Of a stretch of 56,991 bases of DNA, positions 25,420 through 31,977 are shown piece by piece. The notes beneath the pieces were generated by a model that saw only the letters and a program-made list of their open reading frames with translations, was not told where the DNA came from and searched no databases. Position 1 is the stretch's first letter; each line of letters opens with the position of its first letter. Location of the stretch: NCBI GenBank assembly GCA_028278345.1, contig JANQEL010000123.1, positions 1-56,991 of the forward strand, in the 5' to 3' direction. The position numbers and the translations under genes were made by a program. Origin of the DNA: Myxococcota bacterium (GTDB taxonomy: Bacteria; Myxococcota_A; UBA9160; UBA4427).

Positions 25420-25488
25420 GCCGGTGCCTCCCAGCCGGCGTTTCGGTTGGCCTGCGTCCGGGCTTGAAGTTTGTGGAGATACTGAACG

Positions 25489-26373
25489 TTGAGTGACGTG
25501 TCGCAGCGCGCCGACGTGCCTTCTCCGCTCTGGCCGACTCCGCTGGAAGGCGTGCTCATCCTCGCGATCGTGCTGGCCCTGGTGCCGACGTGGATCGAGC
25601 TGTCGGAGAGCTGGCGACGCTACGACTACTACTCCCACGGTTTTCTCGTACCCCTCGCCGCGCTGTGGGCTGCGACGGCGCAACGCAACATCCTGCCGAA
25701 GCTCCCGCGCGAGCGAAGTGCCGCGGGGGGGCTGCTGCTCGGGGTGGGGCTCGCCCTCAACCTGATGGGCGGGCTCGCGGCGATCGTTTCGCTGCAGGGG
25801 GCGTCGGTACTGCTGTGCGTGGCGGGTGGGGTTTGGTTCGCTCGCGGGCTTGCGTGGTTGCGTTCTCTCGTCTTCTCGATCTCGTACCTGATCTTCATGG
25901 TGCCGGTCCCCGATGCGTGGATCACACCGCTGATCGCGCGGCTGCAGCTCTTCGTGAGCGCGACGGCGATCCCCCTGGTGAACGGCATCGGCATCCCCGT
26001 CGAACGCGAAGGCAACGTGATGTGGCTGCCGGATGGCACTTCGCTCTTCGTCGCCGAAGCGTGCAGTGGCATCACGTCGATTCTCACCCTGCTTCCCCTC
26101 GCGGTGTTCCTCGCCTGGTTCACCCAGCAGGGGTTCGCGCGACGGGCGGTGTTGGTTGCGTCGGTGATCCCCCTCGCGATGGCGGGGAATCTCCTGCGCG
26201 TGGTGATCACGGTCTGGGTCGCGCACCACCACAGCGTCGAACTCGCGACGGGAGAGACCCTCCACAACGTGGCGGGCATGGCGACCTACGTCGTCGGTTG
26301 CCTCGCGCTTCTCGCCATCGGTCGCGCAATGGATCGATTCGTTCCGCGTCCTGCGTCGGGGCGGTCCGCGTGA
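25489..26373 (+). CDS. Exosortase (EpsH/XrtA-type transmembrane transpeptidase)
   Basis: 294 residues, eight or so membrane helices. The family's catalytic set is intact: Cys192 in VAEACSGITSIL, Arg237 in AGNLLRVVIT and His259 in ETLHNVAGMATYV. Exosortases cleave PEP-CTERM proteins and attach them to the envelope or exopolysaccharide. No PEP-CTERM substrate, EpsI-like partner or polysaccharide cluster is in the window, so this copy is isolated. The start shown is TTG with GGAG 9-10 nt upstream; GTG 25498 is an alternative. The stop overlaps the queG GTG, so the two genes are coupled although their functions appear unrelated. Confidence 0.88.
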   Translation: MSDVSQRADVPSPLWPTPLEGVLILAIVLALVPTWIELSESWRRYDYYSHGFLVPLAALWAATAQRNILPKLPRERSAAGGLLLGVGLALNLMGGLAAIVSLQGASVLLCVAGGVWFARGLAWLRSLVFSISYLIFMVPVPDAWITPLIARLQLFVSATAIPLVNGIGIPVEREGNVMWLPDGTSLFVAEACSGITSILTLLPLAVFLAWFTQQGFARRAVLVASVIPLAMAGNLLRVVITVWVAHHHSVELATGETLHNVAGMATYVVGCLALLAIGRAMDRFVPRPASGRSA

Positions 26374-27422
26374 GCGAGGAAGCCTCGCGCAGTCGCGACA
26401 TCAAGGCGCTGGCGCGCGTTCTCGGTGCGGACTGTGTGGGGATCTGCGAAGCGCGGGCGACGCCCGAGAGCCGGCGGTTCGGCGATTGGCTCGACCGCGG
26501 CTACGGCGGGGTGATGGACTACCTCGAGCGCTCGCGCGCGAAACGCGAGGACCCGGCGCTGCTCTTCGACGGAGCGCGCAGCCTGATCGTGATCGGTTTG
26601 CTGTACCACGAGCGCGACGGGGAGGAGGGGGCGCCTCCCGCGAACGTGTCTCGCTACGCGCGCGGCGACGACTATCACGACGTGCTGCTCGATCGCTTGC
26701 GTGCTCTGGGCGCGGCCATCGAGGCGCGTGAGAAAGAACCCTTCTCGTGGAAGGCCTGGGTGGATACGGGTCCTGTCGTCGAACGCGTCGCCGCGGCGTA
26801 TGCGGGGCTCGGCTGGGCGGGGAAGAACACCTGCCTGATCCATCCCGAGTACGGTTCGTATCTCTTTCTCGGGGTGATCGCGACGGATCTTGCATGCGCC
26901 TTCGACGAACCGATCGGGGATCAGTGCGGCACCTGCACGGCCTGCCTCGACGCGTGTCCGACCGGGGCGCTGGTCGAGCCGCATTGGCTCGATGCCACGC
27001 GCTGCATCGCCTACACGACGATCGAGGATCCCGGGCCGATTCCCGCAGACCTTCGGGAAGGCCACGGCGGACACGTCTACGGCTGCGACATCTGTCAGGA
27101 GGTCTGCCCCTGGAACCACCGCCGTGGGCGCGTGGTTCCCGACGATCCCCTCGGCCTGCGCGTGCACTTCGAAGCCCGCGAAGCCTGGCGCGCGCCTACG
27201 CTTCACTGGCTTCTCGAACTCGACGAAGAGGCCTGGCGCGAATCGACGCGCGGCAGTGCGATGCGCCGCAGCAAGTACCGCGGCCTGATGCGCAACGCGC
27301 TGGTGGCCGCGGGCAACAGCGGCGATGCGTCCTTGCGCCAACCCGTCGAGCGATTTCTCACCACGGGTGATGAGATGTTGTCCGAACACGCGCACTGGGC
27401 GCTCGATCGACTCGCGACCTGA
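26370..27422 (+). CDS. queG: Epoxyqueuosine reductase QueG
   Basis: Cobalamin- and FeS-dependent enzyme performing the last step of queuosine synthesis in tRNA, epoxyqueuosine to queuosine. 350 residues. The N-terminal domain has YGGVMDYLERSRAKREDPALL and SRYARGDDYHDVLLDRL, then WVDTGPVVERVAAAYAGLGWAGKNTCLI. Two [4Fe-4S] motifs follow: CGTCTACLDACPTGAL and YGCDICQEVCPWN. The C-terminus (SAMRRSKYRGLMRNALVAAGNSG) is the HEAT-like region. The GTG start overlaps the exosortase TGA. Confidence 0.95.
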   Translation: MSEEASRSRDIKALARVLGADCVGICEARATPESRRFGDWLDRGYGGVMDYLERSRAKREDPALLFDGARSLIVIGLLYHERDGEEGAPPANVSRYARGDDYHDVLLDRLRALGAAIEAREKEPFSWKAWVDTGPVVERVAAAYAGLGWAGKNTCLIHPEYGSYLFLGVIATDLACAFDEPIGDQCGTCTACLDACPTGALVEPHWLDATRCIAYTTIEDPGPIPADLREGHGGHVYGCDICQEVCPWNHRRGRVVPDDPLGLRVHFEAREAWRAPTLHWLLELDEEAWRESTRGSAMRRSKYRGLMRNALVAAGNSGDASLRQPVERFLTTGDEMLSEHAHWALDRLAT

Positions 27423-27431
27423 TCGGGGCGG

Positions 27432-27989
27432 CTAGCCGAGTGGCTTGCGGGCGAACAGACGTTGGGTGATGTCCGACGGGTCGTCGCCGTCCGGTCCTTC
27501 TTCGAAGGCCACGACGTCGAGGCCCGGAAACATCGCCGGGAGTTCGTCGGCTTCGAGATAGAAGGCTTCGCGCCTCGGCCCGCGTCCCGTTTCGCGATGC
27601 GCCATCGCGAACGTCTCGTAGAGCAGTACGCCCCCGGGTTGCAGCGCAGCCTCGATGGCCTGCGCGAGGGGGCGGTAGAGGAAGCGGAAGACCAGGATGG
27701 CCCCGCAGCTCCCGGGGAGCACCGGGATGCGGTGCCTGGTTTCGAGATCGCAACGCACCGCATCGACGGGCAACTCCTCGCGATCGGCGAAGACGCGCAG
27801 TTCTCGCAGGTGGTCGGCGTTGCGGTCGAGCCCGATCACCGGGGTGCCGGCGCGCGCGAGGTGAAGCGCGTGGCGCCCGCGACCGCAGGCGAGGTCGACG
27901 ACCGCGCCGCGTTCGCCGGCTTCGTGCACCGCCGCTTCGTGATTGCGGAGCCAGAGCGAGGCGGGGGCGAGCGGACGGTTCGAACTCAG
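27432..27989 (-). CDS. Class I SAM-dependent methyltransferase (TehB-like), start uncertain
   Basis: About 185 residues. AVVDLACGRGRHALHLARAG is the glycine-rich SAM motif I, VIGLDRNADHL follows as the acidic motif, and the core continues through CDLE, ILVFRFLYRPLAQAIEAALQPGGVLLYETFA to a tail region ending RLFARKPLG. This resembles small TehB/thiopurine-type methyltransferases, often linked to tellurite or selenium detoxification; the substrate is unknown. No ATG, GTG or TTG precedes the conserved SLWLRNHEAA segment; a CTG overlapping the upstream stop (CTGA at 27989-27986) is the likeliest start. The internal GTG at 27929 would leave only a few residues before motif I. The gene is co-directional and coupled with the glycerophosphodiesterase gene. 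Confidence 0.78.
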   Translation of the reverse strand: MSSNRPLAPASLWLRNHEAAVHEAGERGAVVDLACGRGRHALHLARAGTPVIGLDRNADHLRELRVFADREELPVDAVRCDLETRHRIPVLPGSCGAILVFRFLYRPLAQAIEAALQPGGVLLYETFAMAHRETGRGPRREAFYLEADELPAMFPGLDVVAFEEGPDGDDPSDITQRLFARKPLG

Positions 27990-28792
27990 CGCGCCGCCCG
28001 CCCGAGCAGCGCGCGCATGCGTTCGGGATGATCGGTCACGAGGCCATCCACCCCCGCATCGAGCAGCTGCTCCATCGTCCCGCTTTCGTTGATCGTCCAG
28101 ACGTGCACCGCGATGCCAGTTCGTTTCGCAAAGCCGATCAACTCGGGGGTCACCAACGGCTGTCCGCCGAACTCGTCGGGGATCTGCAGCGCCATCACGT
28201 CTCGAGGCACCGGACCGTCCCCGGTGGCGGCCTGGATACAGGCCAAGATGTCGGCGAGACATGCGCCGATCGCGAAACTCCCCGCGCGCTCGGCCCGTGC
28301 CTCACGCAGGGTCTGCATGATGTCGTTCTCACCCGCGGTGAGCAGCGTGAGATCGCTGCGGTCGTACTTTTCGACGAGATCGATCACGCGATCCGCCAGC
28401 CCCCGACCGGCCGCCTTGATTTCGAGGTTGAAGCGCACGCCGGGAAAGGCCGCGAAGGCCTCCTCGAGGGAGGGGATTCGCACCGCCTTTCCCCGCTGCG
28501 GGAAATCGTCGCTGCCCTGCGGCGAAAAACGATAGGCGGCGTCGAGGGCCTGCAGTTCGTCGAAGCTGAGCGAGGCGACATCACCCGCGCCCTCGGTGGT
28601 GCGCGCGACGTCCGGATCGTGGACGAGAACCGGAACACCGTCGCGCGTCACGTGGATGTCGCTCTCGAGCACCTCGGCGCCGAGTTCGAGGGCGCGCTCG
28701 AAGGAGGGCAGGGTGTTCTCGGGGGCCGTCCCGGCCGCACCACGATGGCCGATGATCACCGGGACCCGGAGTTCGAAGAAGGGATGCTGCAT
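27986..28792 (-). CDS. Glycerophosphodiester phosphodiesterase
   Basis: 268-residue TIM-barrel phosphodiesterase that hydrolyses glycerophosphodiesters to sn-glycerol-3-phosphate and an alcohol. VIIGHRGAAGTAPENTLPSFERAL carries the catalytic HRG...ENT motif, VLESDIHVTRDGVPVLVHDPDVARTTEG adds the metal-binding acidic residues and second His, FNLEIKA the central Glu/Lys, and VHVWTINE and GVDGLVTDHPERM close the barrel. No signal peptide, so cytoplasmic (UgpQ-like). The divergent dcd gene begins 26 bp away. Confidence 0.92.
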   Translation of the reverse strand: MQHPFFELRVPVIIGHRGAAGTAPENTLPSFERALELGAEVLESDIHVTRDGVPVLVHDPDVARTTEGAGDVASLSFDELQALDAAYRFSPQGSDDFPQRGKAVRIPSLEEAFAAFPGVRFNLEIKAAGRGLADRVIDLVEKYDRSDLTLLTAGENDIMQTLREARAERAGSFAIGACLADILACIQAATGDGPVPRDVMALQIPDEFGGQPLVTPELIGFAKRTGIAVHVWTINESGTMEQLLDAGVDGLVTDHPERMRALLGRAAR

Positions 28793-28818
28793 GCGCCTAG
28801 GTTATCATCGCGCGCCCC

Positions 28819-29331
28819 ATGTCGGTGCTGACGCGAGAAGTCCTGTTGAAAGAGCTGGAGGCTGGCTCGATCGAAATCGATCCCCTCGACGAGAGTCAGG
28901 TGGGGCCGGCGTCGATCGATCTCACCCTCGGTGACGAGATCCGCACCATCCAGCCCCATCCCGGTGCGATCGACATCGTCGAGGGCACCGACTATCGCGA
29001 TCACACCGAAGTCGTCTCCCTCGCAACGCCCTATGTGTTGCACCCGGGCGAGACGATTCACGGCATCACGCGCGAACGCGTCCGCCTCGCACCGACGCTG
29101 TGCGCCTTTCTCGAAGGCCGCAGCCGCTACGCGCGCCTCGGGTTGATGATCCACGTGACATCGGCCCTCGTTCAGCCCGGAGTCGACAACCGCCAGGTGC
29201 TCGAACTCTCGAACGTGTCGAGCCAACCGCTGCGCATCCACAAGGGCGTGCGGATCTGCCAGCTCGTGGTGATGCGCGCCGAGGGCTCCGCGGTCTACCG
29301 CGGCCGCTTCGCCTCGCAGCTCGAAGTCTGA
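28819..29331 (+). CDS. dcd: dCTP deaminase
   Basis: Converts dCTP to dUTP, feeding thymidylate synthesis. 170 residues, trimeric dUTPase-like fold. Recognisable are VGPASIDLTLGDEI, TPYVLHPGETIHGITRERVRL, FLEGRSRYARLGLMIHVTSALVQPG (the active-site region with Arg and Glu) and LELSNVSSQPLRIHKGVRICQLV. It is slightly shorter than the E. coli enzyme (193). The deaminase rather than plain dUTPase assignment rests on the EGRSRYARLG motif. dtd follows 2 bp downstream. Confidence 0.9.
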   Translation: MSVLTREVLLKELEAGSIEIDPLDESQVGPASIDLTLGDEIRTIQPHPGAIDIVEGTDYRDHTEVVSLATPYVLHPGETIHGITRERVRLAPTLCAFLEGRSRYARLGLMIHVTSALVQPGVDNRQVLELSNVSSQPLRIHKGVRICQLVVMRAEGSAVYRGRFASQLEV

Positions 29332-29333
29332 AC

Positions 29334-29783
29334 GTGCGGGCCGTGGTGCAGCGGGTCTCGCGCGCGCAGGTGCGCACCGGCGACGAAACCCTGGCCTCGA
29401 TCGATCGCGGCCTGCTCGTGCTGCTGGGCGTCGGACACGGGGACGGTCCGACGCAGGCCGAAGAGATCGCGAAGAGAATCGTGCATCTGCGCGTCTTTCC
29501 CGACGACGAGGGGCGGATGAACCGATCGCTGCTCGACGTCGGCGGTGAACTCGCCCTGGTTTCCCAGTTCACCCTCTACGGGGACGCCCGGAAGGGGCGA
29601 CGACCCTTCTTCGGTGAGGCCGCAGCACCCGAAATCGCCGAACCCCTGGTCGACGCTGTGGCCGAGGCGGCCCGCGGTCATGGGGTGTCGGTCGTGACCG
29701 GGAGGTTTCAGGCCCACATGCAGGTCGAACTCACCAACGACGGCCCGGTCACGATCCTGCTCGACAGCGAGAAAAGTTTCTGA
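29334..29783 (+). CDS. dtd: D-aminoacyl-tRNA deacylase
   Basis: Removes D-amino acids (and Gly from tRNA-Ala) from mischarged tRNA. 149 residues. MRAVVQRVSRAQV is the family start, followed by GLLVLLGVGHGDG, SQFTLYGDARKGRRPFF (the SQFTLYG motif) and ELTNDGPVTILLDS (the GPVT-type cross-subunit motif). The GTG start lies 2 bp after the dcd stop, so the two are co-transcribed. Confidence 0.94.
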   Translation: MRAVVQRVSRAQVRTGDETLASIDRGLLVLLGVGHGDGPTQAEEIAKRIVHLRVFPDDEGRMNRSLLDVGGELALVSQFTLYGDARKGRRPFFGEAAAPEIAEPLVDAVAEAARGHGVSVVTGRFQAHMQVELTNDGPVTILLDSEKSF

Positions 29784-30074
29784 GCCGGTGAACCTTCCGA
29801 GCCTTGCCCTCGTCGGAGCAACGGGGAAGAATTCCCCTATGGGGGGTCGGTTCAGACTGTGAGAGTCTGATTTCGCGCACGCGAGCTTTTCGATCGTCAA
29901 ACGATCGAACGGGATCTCGGCGTGGGAAATCTCACAAACGCAGTTTGGGTCGATTCGGTGCGGGGGGCACCGAAGCCGCCGTGGGGCCCAGGTCTCGCGG
30001 TTGGCCGGCGTGTCGTTCCGCGCGAAATCGTTTCATTCGAATCGCGAACGACAACCGATTGAGAGGAGAACCAC
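29784..30074 (+). other. Intergenic region with four closely spaced perfect inverted repeats
   Basis: Between dtd and the exported hypothetical gene I count four perfect inverted repeats in about 125 nt: GGGGAA-GAA-TTCCCC (29823-29837), TCAGACT-GTGAG-AGTCTGA (29852-29870), TTCGATCGT-CAA-ACGATCGAA (29889-29909) and CAAAC-GCA-GTTTG (29935-29947). The second is followed by TTT and might end the dtd transcript. No coding sequence is seen. The rest leads to a GAGAGGAG ribosome binding site at the TTG start downstream. Confidence 0.55.
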
Positions 30075-30500
30075 TTGCAAACCAAAACCACCCCGGGACT
30101 ACGACGCGGCCTCGTTTCCCTACTGCTGGCGGGCGCCATTGCGGCGGCTCCCGGCCTGGCGATGGCCGAAAGCGATGCGAAGGACATGGCGCAAGAAGCG
30201 GGGGTCGGTGTCGGCACCGCCATCGCGAGCCTGGTCTACGCGCCGATCAAACTCACGTACGCGCTCGGCGGCCTGATCGTCGGCGGTCTCGCCTGGGCCT
30301 TCTCGGGCGGCGATTCGGAAGTGGCTTCCGTCGTGCTGACCCCGAGCCTGCGCGGCGACTATGTCGTGACGCGTTCGCAGCTGATGGGGCGGCAGGAGAT
30401 CGAGTTCTTCGGGCGCAGACCCGACTATCGCGACGACGACCTGTGGGACATCGATCCCGTGCAGGAGGACGTTGCGGCGGCTCCGGCCGAACGCTGGTAG
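30075..30500 (+). CDS. Exported small protein with a Gly-rich hydrophobic segment, function unknown
   Basis: 141 residues, not recognised by function. A signal peptide (LVSLLLAGAIAAAPGLAMA, cleavage after AMA) is followed by VGVGTAIASLVYAPIKLTYALGGLIVGGLAWAFSGGD, a glycine-zipper-like hydrophobic stretch that could insert in the outer or inner membrane. The conserved-looking end is VVLTPSLRGDYVVTRSQLMGRQEIEFFGRRPDY. The TTG start has GAGAGGAG at good spacing. A strong hairpin terminator follows, so it is probably a single-gene unit, preceded by the hairpin-rich leader. Confidence 0.7.
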   Translation: MQTKTTPGLRRGLVSLLLAGAIAAAPGLAMAESDAKDMAQEAGVGVGTAIASLVYAPIKLTYALGGLIVGGLAWAFSGGDSEVASVVLTPSLRGDYVVTRSQLMGRQEIEFFGRRPDYRDDDLWDIDPVQEDVAAAPAERW

Positions 30501-30507
30501 GAGATTC

Positions 30508-30560
30508 GAGGGCGACCTCTTCCAGCCTCGCACGCGTGGGTTGGAAAGGTCGCCCTCTTT
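30508..30560 (+). terminator. Strong rho-independent terminator
   Basis: GAGGGCGACCT (30508-30518) pairs perfectly with AGGTCGCCCTC (30547-30557); inside, TTCCA and TGGAA extend the stem with a G-U pair. TTT follows. It begins 8 nt after the stop of the exported hypothetical gene. Confidence 0.8.
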
Positions 30561-30599
30561 GCGTCTACCGTTCGAAACAGGATGCGAAACGGAGACGCG

Positions 30600-31178
30600 A
30601 TGTTCGAGCGAGAGCGGGGAAGAGAGGGGGCGCGATCCCTTCTGGTGGGGAGCGCGTTGGCGCTCGTTTCGCTCGTCCTCGTCGCTTGTGACTTCGGGAG
30701 CGACGAACCCGAGGCCCCGCGCGAACCCGCGCCGGGCTTCTCTCTCGAGCGACTCGGCAGGAGCGGCCAGTCCGTCGCCCTGGCCGACCACGCGGGAAAG
30801 ACCGTGATCCTCGACTTCTGGGCCACCTGGTGTGTGCCGTGCGAGTTCCAGGTGCCCGAACTCAACGCCTTCTTCGACGCCCATCGCTCCGACGCCGACG
30901 TTGCGCTCTTCGGCGTCTCGGTCGACACCGAACCCGCCCCGGTCGTGATGGAGTGGGTGGTCGAGAAGGACGTCCGCTACCCGATCCTGCTGGATGGCGA
31001 CGCCACCGCGCGCAAGTACGACCTCGAGGGCTTCCCGACGGTGGTGATCGTACGCCCGGATGGCACGATCGATTCTCGTCATGCTGGATTGATCCAGCGC
31101 GATGAACTCGAGGCGATCCTGCGGCGCATCCGGGTCGAAACCGCCTCGCGCGGGCCGGCCGACGCCGAAACCGGTTAA
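30600..31178 (+). CDS. TlpA/ResA-like thiol-disulfide redoxin lipoprotein
   Basis: 192 residues. The lipobox LVLVAC (Cys30) anchors it to the periplasmic face of a membrane. The AhpC/TSA-TlpA thioredoxin fold follows with DFWATWCVPCEFQVPEL (active-site Cys78 and Cys81; WCVPC), GVSVDTEP and the cis-Pro segment EGFPTVVIVRPDGTI. These reductants keep apocytochrome c thiols or other periplasmic thiols reduced. The start at 30600 was chosen for GGAGACGCG; an upstream ATG at 30582 adds six residues. No ccm genes are nearby, and the c-type cytochrome fusion near the window start is far away. Confidence 0.88.
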   Translation: MFERERGREGARSLLVGSALALVSLVLVACDFGSDEPEAPREPAPGFSLERLGRSGQSVALADHAGKTVILDFWATWCVPCEFQVPELNAFFDAHRSDADVALFGVSVDTEPAPVVMEWVVEKDVRYPILLDGDATARKYDLEGFPTVVIVRPDGTIDSRHAGLIQRDELEAILRRIRVETASRGPADAETG

Positions 31179-31234
31179 AGGCGCCCCCGCAGACGGTCGA
31201 TTTTCCGGAGACCGAATCCCGGGAGTCGCGATCC

Positions 31235-31873
31235 GTGAGCCACGACAACACCGAAGTGAGTGTTCGGAGCACCTTCGAGCGCAACTTCGAAGAGGGGGAC
31301 ACCATCTTCGAAGAGGGCGATGCCGGCGACGTGCTCTTCATCATCCAGTCGGGTGAGGTCGAACTCTCGCGTCGCACCCTCGGTGGGCGGCACGTGGTGG
31401 CGAACCTCGCGGCCGGCGACTTCTTCGGTGAGATGTGCGTGGTGCTCGGCGAACGCCGCACGGCGCGCGCCGCCGCGCGCACCGCGACGCGTCTGATCGA
31501 ACTCGACGCCGAGACCCTCGAAGCGATGTGCATCGAGCGTCCCGAGATCGCGATCCGCATCATCAGTCGACTGACCGCGCGGTTGATCGACTCCGAGCGA
31601 CGACTCGCGGCGCTGGGGGTCGACGATCTCTTGCGCCCGATCGTGCGCGCCCTGCTCAAGAAGGCCGAACCGCCCGGAGAAGAGGGCGTCCGCTTCCCGG
31701 GGCAGTTGAAGGATCTCGCGCGCGAAGCGGGCTTGAGCATGCTCGAAGCGCACCACGCGCTTCACCAGCTGCTGGATCAGAAGCTGGTGAAGCTGGTCGA
31801 CGACTGCCTGGTCGCCAAGGACGTCGACTCCCTCGCTTCGTGCCTCGACGCGGACGCGCATCCCGCACCCTGA
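31235..31873 (+). CDS. Cyclic-nucleotide-binding Crp/Fnr-like regulator
   Basis: 212 residues. The N-terminal CNB domain (EEGDTIFEEGDAGDVLFIIQSGEVELSR) has an intact phosphate-binding cassette, FFGEMCVVLGERRTARAAA, with the Glu and Arg that contact cAMP/cGMP ribose-phosphate. A long C-helix (IIRIISRLTARLIDSERRL) leads to a C-terminal domain (about 145-200) with FPGQLKDLAREAGLSMLEAHHALHQLLDQKLVKL, which reads like a winged helix-turn-helix. It is therefore a probable cNMP-controlled transcription factor. The GTG start lacks a strong Shine-Dalgarno sequence. lptD follows after 104 bp. Confidence 0.8.
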   Translation: MSHDNTEVSVRSTFERNFEEGDTIFEEGDAGDVLFIIQSGEVELSRRTLGGRHVVANLAAGDFFGEMCVVLGERRTARAAARTATRLIELDAETLEAMCIERPEIAIRIISRLTARLIDSERRLAALGVDDLLRPIVRALLKKAEPPGEEGVRFPGQLKDLAREAGLSMLEAHHALHQLLDQKLVKLVDDCLVAKDVDSLASCLDADAHPAP

Positions 31874-31977
31874 GCGAAGCGGGCCGTTTGCCGCGCGCTA
31901 CGCGCGTTTGATAGCGTGCGTGCGCGCACGCAGGCCGCACGGGCGGTCCCTCGCGTCGCGCGACTCGGGGGAAGATC

